A stretch of DNA of 64,000 nucleotides from an uncultured Bacteriovoracaceae bacterium (GCA_937923325.1 CAKZUQ010000013.1:124001-188000); one strand, 5' to 3'; positions 53,773 to 62,996 are shown, counted from the stretch's first letter. The notes: generated by a model from the sequence alone, not told the origin. Made by a program: numbers and translations.

Positions 53773-53800
53773 ATTATAGCAGATCTAAATATTCTCTCAA
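53773..53800 (-). promoter_or_regulatory. Antisense promoter with extended -10
   Basis: On the minus strand TTGAGA (53800-53795), 16-base spacer, then TGCTATAAT, an extended -10 with a perfect TATAAT (53778-53773). Transcription would start near 53766 and run through the hairpin and the 3' end of the peptide ORF, in antisense. Confidence 0.6.
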
Positions 53801-53840
53801 AAAATTTAAATAGCTTCTAATTCATTGAAATTACGACTGA

Positions 53841-54554
53841 CTATGTAAGCTTTTCAATATTAGTGAAAGCTATCTGAATCTTAGTTCAAATGAGAGCAAA
53901 GTTCAAAATGCTGCTCAAATAGAACAACTTCTAATAAACTCTTTCGTATCTAACTCATCTTCTGCTTTAAACGGAAATGTTGACTCTGGATTTGATACTC
54001 AAATCAATAGCTCTAGTGGATCAAAATCTTTAGATGGTTTCTCTTCACTTACTTTAGGTCCATCGCTTATTGTAGCGAACACTATTGATTCTATCTCATA
54101 CACAATAGAACATGTTGATGATGATGGTGAACTTGGTGGAACACGAAGAAATTTATATGTTGAAAATCCTGTTGCTCAAGATTCTGCAATTGGTGATTTA
54201 CATGGGATAGACTTTCGTTACGGCTCACTAACAACAAGAAACTCTATGCTTTTAAGCTTCAACTCTCCTATTGCTCACTTTGGAATAGATCTTTTAGACT
54301 TTGAATCAGACTCAAACTTTACACTTGGTCAAGTAAGGGCCTACGATTGTTCTACTACTCCAGTAAAGATTTATGAAAACGATATAAATTTCAATTCTGA
54401 AAATGGTGACTCGGAAATACACTTTTTAGGAATTATTGCCAACCATGCTTCTATATGTAAAATAATTATTGCTGTTGGAGACGATAGCTCTGGAGAAGGT
54501 AAAAGTGAAAGGTTTGCTATCGACAATCTAAGATTTGGAACTGCAACAAATTAA
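53841..54554 (+). pseudogene. 5'-truncated exported/surface protein gene
   Basis: The frame is open for 237 codons from a TGA at 53838-53840 to a TAA at 54552-54554, yet has no ATG, GTG or TTG until 54246. The reading is protein-like, with 'SGFDTQINSSSGSKSLDGFS', 'ENPVAQDSAIGDLHGIDFRY', 'SFNSPIAHFGIDLLDFESDS' and 'GKSERFAIDNLRFG', which resemble extracellular surface domains of the PEP-CTERM-associated kind. The missing 5' end suggests a deletion or rearrangement next to the small antisense locus. A short product from 54246 (102 codons) is possible but would lack the export signal. Confidence 0.55.
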
Positions 54555-55585
54555 ATTTTCAAAGCTTTAAGAGAAGCTATTGTTAAATTAAGTTTAGGGT
54601 TATTTAAATTAATAAAGTTATATTTTTTAATTTCTGTCCCAACAATTTTCTTAAATTCTTCTTTTGAGCATATCAATACATGATTTGTTATTTTATATTG
54701 GGTTATACTTGTTTTTATTGCAGGTAAAAGCTCTGACTCAATTATTTTTTTTAAAAATGGGTATTGTTTTAATTTTTCATCTTCGGAATAAATTGTATAT
54801 GTAGGTATTTCGTTTTGACCAGACAACCACTCGTCTTTACTTTTTCTATAAACTAAAATTGAATCATTTTCTACAACGACAAACCTTAAGAGTGTTAATT
54901 CATAAAACTTCTTTTTTTCTTTTTTATCTTGAACAGGAATAGATAATGATTCACCTTTTTTATAAGAGGTACATTCATTACTCATTGGACAAATTAAGCA
55001 ATCTGCCTTTCGAGATTGGCAATAAACTCTTCCAAGATCCATAAGGGCTTCATTATAAGCTCTTGCTCCATATTTATCTAAGTCGGTAGCGATGAGATTT
55101 TGTTTAAAGTCTTCATTTATTTTTTTTATTAGTTTTGGGCCTTTTTTTACTAAGATATAGTTTAAACGAGATAAAACTCGTTCTAAGTTTGCATCGACAC
55201 AAAGAGCTTTTTTATTTCCTCCAATGGCCATTATTGCATTTGCTGTATACTCTCCAATTCCAGGAGCTTTGATTAGTTCCTCATATTTTAGTGGTATAGT
55301 TGAATTAAAGTTTTCTTGAAAAAATTTACAGGATTTGTGTAAATTACGAGCTCTTCTATAATAGCCCAAACCTTTCCAATTGATTGTTAAATCTTCTTCA
55401 GTTGAATTTGCCAAGGAATCAATGTCTGGATATATCGTTAAAAACTTTTCAAAGTGATTTAAAACTGTTGAAACAGTTGTTTGCTGAAGCATTATTTCAG
55501 AAACAAGTGTTCTATATAGAGTTCTATTTTTTCTCCATGATAAATGAGAAAATTCTTTTTTACTCCATTCAATGAGTTCTTTCAT
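54551..55585 (-). CDS. mutY: A/G-specific adenine glycosylase
   Basis: Base-excision repair enzyme that removes A opposite 8-oxoguanine. 344 residues. 'SEIMLQQTTVSTVLNHFEKF' carries the catalytic Glu (about 29); 'APGIGEYTANAIMAIG' is the helix-hairpin-helix near 108; 'CVDANLERVLSRL' has the catalytic Asp (about 131). The iron-sulfur site is C-x6-C-x2-C-x5-C in 'CQSRKADCLICPMSNEC'. The C-terminal NUDIX-like part ('LRFVVVENDSILVYRKSKDE') recognises 8-oxoguanine. It overlaps the preceding pseudogene by 4 bases. Confidence 0.94.
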   Translation of the reverse strand: MKELIEWSKKEFSHLSWRKNRTLYRTLVSEIMLQQTTVSTVLNHFEKFLTIYPDIDSLANSTEEDLTINWKGLGYYRRARNLHKSCKFFQENFNSTIPLKYEELIKAPGIGEYTANAIMAIGGNKKALCVDANLERVLSRLNYILVKKGPKLIKKINEDFKQNLIATDLDKYGARAYNEALMDLGRVYCQSRKADCLICPMSNECTSYKKGESLSIPVQDKKEKKKFYELTLLRFVVVENDSILVYRKSKDEWLSGQNEIPTYTIYSEDEKLKQYPFLKKIIESELLPAIKTSITQYKITNHVLICSKEEFKKIVGTEIKKYNFINLNNPKLNLTIASLKALKI

Positions 55586-55591
55586 AGTTTA

Positions 55592-56386
55592 TTACATACA
55601 ATATTTTTTAAGGTTAGCAATAGGTTTAGTCATTTGAGATAAATCTATCTTTTCATCTATACCTTTAACCTTTATATTTGGTCTTGTCTTTAAAAATGCC
55701 ATTAGCTTACCTTGTGCATAATATTCATCTAACACAATACTCAAGCTTAAAGCTTTATTTACCCTTATCCACTTTATTAGTTTATCAATAGAAATATTTA
55801 ATTTTGCACTTTGACAACTCTGCCTAAGAGTTCCCAATTTTTTTTTGATATTTGAAATAGAATACAAATTAAAAGTATTTGCATTAACACAACTACTTTC
55901 TAATAAGTTTAAGAAGTCACTTCTTTTACATGAGCTATCGTCTTTTTTAGAATCATATAGACCCATAACTTTAGATGTATCAATCCATATTTCATGAGTT
56001 GCTTGAGACGATTGCCCTTTAGATCTTTTAGATTTCCGGTTACAAAAGACATCATAGAAATTATTCTTGTCACAGTTTATCATTTCAGTATTAAAAAATC
56101 CTTCTGCTCCGAGACCTCGAACTTTTCGTTCACTGACTTCAAGATCTTGAGACTCTTTTACTCTTATTGCTTTATTTTCATCTTTAGGATCATAAAGACC
56201 CACTTGGGGGTCAAAGCAATATTCTCCCATTTTCTGGCATTTTAACTCAAACCTATTCTCAGCAACAACAGCAGAAAGTATATCTTTAACAAAGCTAACT
56301 TTACTACTCGATGTAAAATAAACAGTAACTTTAGCAAAGCTAGATAAAGACAAACAAATCAAAGACAATAGAGCTAATAGCTTCAT
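55592..56386 (-). CDS. Exported protein, unknown function
   Basis: 264 residues with signal peptide 'MKLLALLSLICLSLSSFA'. The mature part has ten or so Cys, spaced as for disulfides, and a basic region 'NRKSKRSKGQSSQATHEIWI'. Phrases such as 'ATHEIWIDTS' and 'LSIVLDEYYAQGKL' give a Rossmann-like impression but no family is recognised. It lies between an XRE regulator (next base upstream) and mutY, in the same direction. Confidence 0.6.
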   Translation of the reverse strand: MKLLALLSLICLSLSSFAKVTVYFTSSSKVSFVKDILSAVVAENRFELKCQKMGEYCFDPQVGLYDPKDENKAIRVKESQDLEVSERKVRGLGAEGFFNTEMINCDKNNFYDVFCNRKSKRSKGQSSQATHEIWIDTSKVMGLYDSKKDDSSCKRSDFLNLLESSCVNANTFNLYSISNIKKKLGTLRQSCQSAKLNISIDKLIKWIRVNKALSLSIVLDEYYAQGKLMAFLKTRPNIKVKGIDEKIDLSQMTKPIANLKKYCM

Positions 56387-56938
56387 TTAAAAATCTGCCT
56401 TACTTTGACTAAAATACCTAAACAATGAATTTCCAAGATCAACAACTAAATCTCTTCCTTCCATGTCTAAATCTAAAAAGTCAGTTAAAAAACCTTTTTG
56501 TCTTGGACTTAGAGTTCCAAGTTTTTCTTTTATCGTTAAATCTTTTTTATCCTCAGCTTTTATTTCTCCAAAAGGAACATTAACATTACCTATCTTAGTT
56601 GTAGTTATTGTCCTAGTGCTTTCTCGACCAGGATTATTAGTTTGAGTAGGATCTGACTCTTCTTTATAGAAGCTAACAAGTTTTTTAAATTTATCGGTTG
56701 AACCTTCTTCAATAAAATCAATAATCTCATGTAAAGGGATATCAAGCTTTGCAACAAGAGTTGCTATTATCTGAGCATCTAATTCTTTAGTTTTTTGATT
56801 CAAAAACCTACTCATAGTGGAAATTCCAACACTTACCTTCTCAGCTAAGTCTTTTTGAGAAAGGCCTCCTCTAATTTGCATGTACTTTCTTACTACACCC
56901 AAAAACATCTCTACATAGTCTTGATTAAAATTAATCAT
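56387..56938 (-). CDS. XRE-family transcriptional regulator
   Basis: 183 residues. The N-terminal helix-turn-helix is 'GLSQKDLAEKVSVGISTMSR' with 'FLNQKTKELDAQIIATLVAK' following. A Thr-rich linker and a C-terminal region 'LSPRQKGFLTDFLDLDMEGR' follow, unknown in function. It is divergent from a pentapeptide-repeat gene, and an inverted repeat lies between. The exported-protein gene downstream starts at its last base. Confidence 0.8.
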   Translation of the reverse strand: MINFNQDYVEMFLGVVRKYMQIRGGLSQKDLAEKVSVGISTMSRFLNQKTKELDAQIIATLVAKLDIPLHEIIDFIEEGSTDKFKKLVSFYKEESDPTQTNNPGRESTRTITTTKIGNVNVPFGEIKAEDKKDLTIKEKLGTLSPRQKGFLTDFLDLDMEGRDLVVDLGNSLFRYFSQSKADF

Positions 56939-57009
56939 TTCTTACTCCTTGTAAGTTCCCAATATTCTTATCGGATGTGAAATAAAATTCCTTAATGCAA
57001 TTTTATTTC

Positions 57010-57026
57010 TTGACGCAACTAGTCAA
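57010..57026. promoter_or_regulatory. Inverted repeat in the XRE/pentapeptide gap
   Basis: TTGAC (57010-57014) and GTCAA (57022-57026) form an inverted repeat with a seven-base gap. The left arm is also the best -35 (TTGACG) for the pentapeptide gene, with an ACTATA at 57034-57039 (18-base spacing). It could be an XRE operator; inferred only. Confidence 0.4.
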
Positions 57027-57069
57027 TCGTGAGACTATATATTCAGGCAAGAGAACAAGAGGGATTACT

Positions 57070-57498
57070 ATGAAAACTCAAATTTTAAGCTTTAAAAGTA
57101 GAATAAAAACAGGCACTTACCTATTTATCAACAACACTACAGAGTTGAATACTATTAAGGATAAAATGAGCATCTCTGGTTCTAATATAAATAATAATCA
57201 TTATGAAAATGTCATTTTTAGCGATTGCACATTCCAATCAAGTGACATTTGTAATTGCAAGTTCATCAATTGTTTATTTTTAAATTGCAAGTTCAACTTT
57301 TGTAAACTTGAAAATTGCAATTTTATTTCGTGCACGATAGAGGATACCCTATTTTACCTAACCAATTCCCTTAATTGCAATTTTCTATCGTGCACGTTTA
57401 ATAACATAGAGAGCATCGAGTCATACAATAACAATGGATATATCCATAATTGCAAGGACTTAGACAACAAAAATTCAAATTTCGCTATTGCAGCTTAA
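57070..57498 (+). CDS. Pentapeptide-repeat protein, Cys-rich
   Basis: About 142 residues from the ATG at 57070, with AGAGGG six bases ahead. From about residue 42 it shows the five-residue rhythm of right-handed quadrilateral beta-helices: 'VIFSDCTFQSSDICNCKFIN', then 'LNCKFNFCKLENCNFISC'. Leu is replaced by Cys/Phe at many inner sites, so the Cys content is high. The octamer AATTGCAA recurs at 57253, 57283, 57313, 57373 and 57448, all multiples of 15 bases apart, as expected for five-codon repeats. Some relatives mimic DNA and inhibit gyrase; no such claim is made here. Divergent from an XRE regulator. Confidence 0.8.
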   Translation: MKTQILSFKSRIKTGTYLFINNTTELNTIKDKMSISGSNINNNHYENVIFSDCTFQSSDICNCKFINCLFLNCKFNFCKLENCNFISCTIEDTLFYLTNSLNCNFLSCTFNNIESIESYNNNGYIHNCKDLDNKNSNFAIAA

Positions 57499-57596
57499 TA
57501 TTTGAGATATTGCCAATGAAGGCGCAATTCTTTCATGGATGACTACCTACCTTGAGCTACGCTCTTCCAGTATTTTAACTTATTCTAGTTTTCATA

Positions 57597-57628
57597 AGGC
57601 CTAACTTTAAGTTAGGCCTATCTTTTTT
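57597..57628 (+). terminator. Intrinsic terminator after the pentapeptide gene
   Basis: AGGCCTAAC-TTTAA-GTTAGGCCT followed by ATCTTTTTT; a 9-bp stem with five-base loop. It lies 100 bases after the pentapeptide gene stop and before the next gene; the bases between (57499-57596) show no gene. Confidence 0.85.
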
Positions 57629-57700
57629 ACAATGCACTGGATCAGATCTATAAAATGTAATACATTGCAACGAATTACAACCAAAAACAAAGAGGTATTT

Positions 57701-58624
57701 ATGAAATTCTTGCTAGTAGTATTCTGTATAAGTATTAGTGCAATTGCACAATCACTTACAGTTGGATTAAACCAGTCTTATTTAATAATGGACAATGGTA
57801 AAGCATTAACTGTTAGATCATATGTTCCGGCTCCAAGCCAAAATTTAGTACCTCTATTTATGATTGAAGATCACTTCTTTGATACAACACAAATTGAAGT
57901 ATTTAAAAGTAGTTATATTATTGATAACGATGACAATATCTTTACTGTTACTGCAGATGGATTCATGTATAAACTTGAAAACTTTAAACTAGATTCAAAA
58001 ATTAAATATTATGGTGAAACATTTTTTATTACGAAAAAAGGAAGCGTATATGTAATTGATAGCCAAGGTTATATCATAAAGACTTCATATAAAGACCTTA
58101 AAGAAAAAATTAAGCCAGAAGTTCTTGGTGCGAACTATATCATTACATCTAAGAATAAAGTTATAATGATTAACACAATGACAGCGAAGCTTCATTTTCT
58201 AAAAGATGAGATAGAAGTTGAAGATATTAAAAAGCACTCGAACAACTTTTTAACGACAAAGAAAGGTTATGTATATACTTTTGGGTTTATGCAAAATGCA
58301 GACTTCAGCTACAAGCCAATAGTATCAAAGCTTAAAGCTCCATATGTTAAAAGAAATATTATAATGGGTGGTAACTTCTTTTTTGACTACTTAAATAACC
58401 TACATACAGTTTCATTTAACGGATTATATGATGGTGGAATAGCCAATAGAAAACTAAAAGTAAATCTATCATTAGACAACACTGATAGATCTACAATGAC
58501 TCCAGCGAAACTTGGTTCAAATTATTTCATCTATAGAGATGGATCAGTTTATCATGTTGACTCTTATGGATTATTTGGACAATTAACAACAATTGATTTT
58601 AGACTAGGTCAAACTACTAAATAA
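57701..58624 (+). CDS. Exported repeat protein, possible propeller
   Basis: About 307 residues from the ATG at 57701, with AGAGG five bases ahead; longer in-frame starts lie across the terminator side. Signal peptide 'MKFLLVVFCISISAIAQ'. The mature part has about six repeats of roughly 45 residues of the form '..YFI..KGSVYVIDSQGYI', for example 'SNYFIYRDGSVYHVDSYGLF' and 'NFLTTKKGYVYTFGFMQN'. These resemble beta-propeller or RCC1-type blades; no function known. Ends 5 bases from the convergent LolA-like gene. Confidence 0.65.
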   Translation: MKFLLVVFCISISAIAQSLTVGLNQSYLIMDNGKALTVRSYVPAPSQNLVPLFMIEDHFFDTTQIEVFKSSYIIDNDDNIFTVTADGFMYKLENFKLDSKIKYYGETFFITKKGSVYVIDSQGYIIKTSYKDLKEKIKPEVLGANYIITSKNKVIMINTMTAKLHFLKDEIEVEDIKKHSNNFLTTKKGYVYTFGFMQNADFSYKPIVSKLKAPYVKRNIIMGGNFFFDYLNNLHTVSFNGLYDGGIANRKLKVNLSLDNTDRSTMTPAKLGSNYFIYRDGSVYHVDSYGLFGQLTTIDFRLGQTTK

Positions 58625-58628
58625 TTAA

Positions 58629-59297
58629 TTACTTCAAATATGTTTTAGTTGTATTTTTAGGGATTGTGAAAACAAAATCGGAGCTTTTAAACTTTGTATC
58701 TGTTTTCACATTCTTTATATTATAGACGATATCTTTTTTTACTTTTTTTCTTTTTACAGTTTTACTTAGTTTCGTTTTAGACTCTTTACTCACGATCTCT
58801 TTATGCTTAATCCTCATTACAGTTACATCGGCTAAAGAAAGATCATCAGATATTTTTTTATCAAACTTAAATTCAATAGAGCTAATACCACCTAGCTCAT
58901 CTTGAGCACCACTAGAAAAGTTAAAATGAACCATCGACTTTTTTTCATCTTTAACTACGGTATAAACTGAGTTTTTCTTAAAGCCATATTTCAGTGAATC
59001 AAAAATATGATAAAAACAGTACTTACTTGAATTACCAATAAAAACATCACCTTTTTGTGTTTTTACGAAAGGTGGAACATATCTCCAAGTAGTTTCTGAA
59101 TTACAAACATAAGTCATTCCCTTAAGATCCATAACAATATTTTTAGGAAACTTATATTTTAAAGCTAAGGCTTTTTTGGATGTTTTACCAATTCTACTTT
59201 TAACAACTTGCTCTAAGTTTGCTTCAAACTCTTTAGGGATGAAGCTCGCTGCAAATGATAAACTTGAAAAAAGAACTAAAATAGTTTTAAACATCAT
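58629..59297 (-). CDS. LolA-like periplasmic lipoprotein carrier
   Basis: 222 residues with signal peptide 'MMFKTILVLFSSLSFAA'. 'KFPKNIVMDLKGMTYVCNSE' and 'TWRYVPPFVKTQKGDVFIG' match the LolA pattern 'rP.kfr.........lv.dG..lW.Y.P', and 'FVFTIPKNT' the end. Unusual are the two Cys and a Lys-rich stretch ('KLSKTVKRKKVKK') near residue 175. LolA carries outer-membrane lipoproteins across the periplasm. The smc gene lies upstream with a 15-base gap, in the same direction. Confidence 0.75.
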   Translation of the reverse strand: MMFKTILVLFSSLSFAASFIPKEFEANLEQVVKSRIGKTSKKALALKYKFPKNIVMDLKGMTYVCNSETTWRYVPPFVKTQKGDVFIGNSSKYCFYHIFDSLKYGFKKNSVYTVVKDEKKSMVHFNFSSGAQDELGGISSIEFKFDKKISDDLSLADVTVMRIKHKEIVSKESKTKLSKTVKRKKVKKDIVYNIKNVKTDTKFKSSDFVFTIPKNTTKTYLK

Positions 59298-59312
59298 GCT
59301 TTCCTTTATATC

Positions 59313-62300
59313 TTAATGAAGTTGAACTGATACAGCTTTAGAAACACCTGGTTCCTGCATTGTTACACCGTAAAGAGTATCATTTAATTCCATTGTCTTT
59401 TTATTGTGGGTAATCAGTATAAATTGAGATTCACTACTCATCTCTCTTAATAACTCATTAAATCTTCCAACGTTTGCATCATCTAAAGGAGCATCAACCT
59501 CATCTAAAAGACAAAATGGCGAAGGTTTTACTAAAAAGATTGAGAAGATCAAAGATACAGCTGTCATGGCCTTCTCTCCACCACTCATTAGATTTATTGA
59601 CTGCATTTTCTTACCAGGAGGTTTGGCAACAATATCAATACCACATTCAGTTGAGTTGATATCACCAACAATATCTAGCCTCGCTTCACCACCACCAAAT
59701 ATGATAGGGAAAACTTTTTCAAACCTAACATTTACTTCATCAAAAGCTTCTTTGAATCTTGTCTTTGATTTTTCATCGATATGGTTGATTGCAGTCTCAA
59801 GATCTTCAAGAGATTTTTTAAGTTCAATTTCTTGTGTCTTTAAAAAGTCGTATCTTAATTTTTGTCTATCGTAATCCTCAATAGCTTGCCAATTGATCTC
59901 ACCTAATCTTGTTAAGTCAGACTTATATCTTTTAAACTTATCTTTTGATTCTCTTAGTGCTGCAGGGAAACGTTTTTCAAATGAATACTCTTCAAAATCA
60001 ATCGTTCTAGTTCCTTCCTCGGTTTCACTAACATTCATTAAAGATAAGTCAGCTAAATCTTCTACCTTTTCAGAGTGGACTTCTAAAAAGTTTAATAAAG
60101 AAGATCTTAAATTAACTTTATGGTGATCAAATGCATTTCTAACCAAAATTTCTTCATCTATAATGATTTGTTCAGTTTTAAGGTTAAGCTCAACATTCAT
60201 TTTTTCGATTTTATTAATTTTTGCTGTAAGTTCTTTTACTTCACTTTCTCTTTCTTGCATTCCAGTTAGTAAAGAAGTTAAGTCATCTTTAATGATGTTT
60301 AAGAAACTTTCCTTCTCACTTAAAGTATCTGCTTTTTGAGAGTTTTCATCTTCAAGTAATGAAACAGTCTCTTCTGCAGTTTTTAACTCTTCTTCAATTT
60401 CATCTAGGGCATTATTGTTATGCTCTAATTTCTCTTCATATCTTTGAACTTGTGATTTAACATCTTCAATTTGAGACTCTAGTCCAACTAATTGAGCTTC
60501 GAATGTTTTAGCATTTGCTTGAAGTTCTAAAAGCTCTCCTCTTTGAGTTTCATATTCAGATCTAAAGTTCTCTAAATCAATTTTAGAGTTCTCGATACTT
60601 TCACTTAATTCTGAAACTTTTGATTCAATTACTTGCTTTTTATTCGTAGTACTTTCTTCTAGCTCTAGTAGGTCAAGTTTTGCTTTCGAAATTTCAATTT
60701 TTCTATTAGTTAAAATATCTAATCTAGAAGAAACACCACCATGAGTCTTCTCTTTAGATTCTAAAGATGCTTTTAAAGCTGCAAACTTTGTAGTTGTCTC
60801 ATTTAATGAACTTGTTAGCTCTTCAAATTCAACAGACATTAATGAAACTTCTTCCTCTAGAGTTTGAATCCCTACTTCCAGATTCTTAAGAGTTTCACTT
60901 TTCTCATCAAACTCAACAGTCATTTCATTAATTAAATTGTTTCTTTGAACAACTCCCATTGACGTTGAATCAGGAGTTCTTGCTGATAACTTTAAAGCTC
61001 CATTATTTTTTACAAGATAAACATGGCCATCTTTAGAAACAAGTCCTTTAAAGTTTAGATCGACAGTTAACTTAAGTGCCAATTCAGAAGTTAAGTTTTC
61101 AACAATAAAGTATCCATTAAATAAGTTATTTAATGAGTCAGTATATTCTGAGTTATTAATGTTTAGAACGTCATTAATAGGTGTTATTCCCTCTAAACCT
61201 TTGATTCTTAATCTTTCCAGACTCTCTTCAGAAACTTTAGATTCTGAACTAGAAAGGTTTAAGAAATCAAAACTCATATCACTAGCATCTTTGGCCCAAT
61301 CACTCAAAGAACTGAAATCTTTATCTTTGCCAATTAAAGCATCAAAAGAACTTTCAAACATTACTTCTAAAGCTTTAGCATACTCTGGCTTACACTCAAT
61401 TAAGTTTCCTAGGATTTCAAATGATGCGTTTGATTTTTCAATAAAATCTAATGCTCCCTTTTTTACCCCTTCACCAGTTTTATTAATTTCAATTAAAGAC
61501 TGTCTTTTTGAATCTAAAGAAATAACTTCTTTAGATAAAGATCTATGCTCGGAGTCTTTAGACTTTAAGCTCTCTTTTTTATTCGTTAAAGAAACTTTAA
61601 GTTCCCTATGTTTATTTTCAATAAGATCAAGTTCATCTCTAGTTGTATTTGTCTCTTTTCTTAGCTCAATTAATTCATCTGAAAAATTAGCAGTATTTTT
61701 TTCTATTTCCTCAATCTCTGTTGAAATATCTTCTAGAGAAGTTGAATACTCCGTCAGCTTAGAGTTATTCTTAAAGACTGTTTGATCTAAATCACTCAGT
61801 TCGTTTTTATTTTCTTCAAATAATGAAGTTAACTCTTTAAAAGAGTCTTCTCTATCCGTTAACTCTTCTTTTAAATTATTTGCTTTGTCTTCAAGAGAAG
61901 CAAAGTCTAAGTCTTCATAATTTGTAGATTTAATCTCTTCAAGCTTTTCGCTTAGCTCAAGAATCTTAGATTTTCTTTCCTCAATATCCTTTGTTAACTC
62001 TTCATTTTCATCTGTTTTAGAGTCAATTATTTTTTCTTTATCTGCCCTTGTGTTTCTAAGATACTTTAATCTTTCTTCACTTTTGGCCAACTCTTTTGCT
62101 AATTCATTAAAGTCAGCTTGCTCGCCATCAATTTTTTCAATAAGGTCAGTTTTCTTATTTCTTTCATCTTCCAAGGCCAATTCTAAGGCATCTTTTTTAA
62201 GATTAGATTCCTCAAAGACCTCAGCATTATTTTGAAGAATTGTTTTAGAGTTAATAAACTCATTAATAAAGTCAAATTCTTTATGAGAGTCTACAATTAG

Positions 62301-62996
62301 GCCATGGTGCTTAATTCTATCTCTAAGCCTTTTGGCCTTTTCAGCTTTTTCAGCTTGTTTTTCAAGAGCTTTTAAATTTTTATAAATTTCACTTTGAAGA
62401 TCACTTAGTCTGTTTAAGTTACTTTGAGTTTGATCAATTTTTTTAAGAGAGTCTTTTTTTCTAAGTTTAAACTTAGTAATTCCAGCAACTTCTTCGATCA
62501 TTGTTCTGCGTTCTTCTGGCTTTGCTTGAACTAATCTATTGATTTCACCCTGAGCGATAATAGAGTAGGACTTGGCCCCAGCTCCAGTATCCATAAATAC
62601 TTCATGAATATCTTTTAGTCTAGCAGGCTCAGAGTTAATTCTATATTCTGTCTCACCATTTCTATACAGCTTTCTTGTAAGTGCTATTTCAGCAGGTTTA
62701 GAAACCTGATTACCAATATGAATATGCTTACCTGTATCATTTTCCAGAACAAGAGTTACCTCTGCAAATGATCCGGGAGTGTATTTTGAAGAACCTGCAA
62801 AGATCAAATCCTTCATCTTAGTTCCCCTAAGATGTTTTGCAGACTGCTCACCCATTACCCAAAATAAAGCATCAACAATGTTAGATTTTCCACAACCGTT
62901 TGGACCAACAATTCCAGTGATTCCTTCATCAAATTGAATAGTGGTTCTATCTTTAAACGATTTAAATCCTTGCAAATGCAAACGAAGTAGCTTCAT
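59313..62996 (-). CDS. smc: Chromosome segregation protein SMC
   Basis: Condensin ATPase of 1,227 residues from the ATG at 62996 ('MKLLRLHLQGFKSFKDRTTI'). Walker A 'GIVGPNGCGKSNIVDALFWV' near residue 32, ABC signature 'NLMSGGEKAMTAVSLIF' near 1137 and Walker B 'PFCLLDEVDAPLDDANVG' near 1160 are complete. Two long coiled coils flank a hinge about residues 520-670. An ATG 18 bases upstream is less likely: the GAGAGAA site fits 62996. No scpA/scpB beside it. Followed by the LolA-like gene. Confidence 0.97.
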   Translation of the reverse strand: MKLLRLHLQGFKSFKDRTTIQFDEGITGIVGPNGCGKSNIVDALFWVMGEQSAKHLRGTKMKDLIFAGSSKYTPGSFAEVTLVLENDTGKHIHIGNQVSKPAEIALTRKLYRNGETEYRINSEPARLKDIHEVFMDTGAGAKSYSIIAQGEINRLVQAKPEERRTMIEEVAGITKFKLRKKDSLKKIDQTQSNLNRLSDLQSEIYKNLKALEKQAEKAEKAKRLRDRIKHHGLIVDSHKEFDFINEFINSKTILQNNAEVFEESNLKKDALELALEDERNKKTDLIEKIDGEQADFNELAKELAKSEERLKYLRNTRADKEKIIDSKTDENEELTKDIEERKSKILELSEKLEEIKSTNYEDLDFASLEDKANNLKEELTDREDSFKELTSLFEENKNELSDLDQTVFKNNSKLTEYSTSLEDISTEIEEIEKNTANFSDELIELRKETNTTRDELDLIENKHRELKVSLTNKKESLKSKDSEHRSLSKEVISLDSKRQSLIEINKTGEGVKKGALDFIEKSNASFEILGNLIECKPEYAKALEVMFESSFDALIGKDKDFSSLSDWAKDASDMSFDFLNLSSSESKVSEESLERLRIKGLEGITPINDVLNINNSEYTDSLNNLFNGYFIVENLTSELALKLTVDLNFKGLVSKDGHVYLVKNNGALKLSARTPDSTSMGVVQRNNLINEMTVEFDEKSETLKNLEVGIQTLEEEVSLMSVEFEELTSSLNETTTKFAALKASLESKEKTHGGVSSRLDILTNRKIEISKAKLDLLELEESTTNKKQVIESKVSELSESIENSKIDLENFRSEYETQRGELLELQANAKTFEAQLVGLESQIEDVKSQVQRYEEKLEHNNNALDEIEEELKTAEETVSLLEDENSQKADTLSEKESFLNIIKDDLTSLLTGMQERESEVKELTAKINKIEKMNVELNLKTEQIIIDEEILVRNAFDHHKVNLRSSLLNFLEVHSEKVEDLADLSLMNVSETEEGTRTIDFEEYSFEKRFPAALRESKDKFKRYKSDLTRLGEINWQAIEDYDRQKLRYDFLKTQEIELKKSLEDLETAINHIDEKSKTRFKEAFDEVNVRFEKVFPIIFGGGEARLDIVGDINSTECGIDIVAKPPGKKMQSINLMSGGEKAMTAVSLIFSIFLVKPSPFCLLDEVDAPLDDANVGRFNELLREMSSESQFILITHNKKTMELNDTLYGVTMQEPGVSKAVSVQLH

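Noticed and set aside
57253..57455. Regularly spaced AATTGCAA octamers that could suggest a CRISPR-like or regulatory array
   Set aside because: The spacing is always a multiple of 15 bases inside a reading frame of pentapeptide repeats, so they are coding repeats.
57499..57596. Possible small RNA between the pentapeptide gene and its terminator
   Set aside because: A small GAGC/GCTC hairpin can be drawn, but no promoter or strong structure supports a separate transcript; it is more likely the 3' untranslated end.
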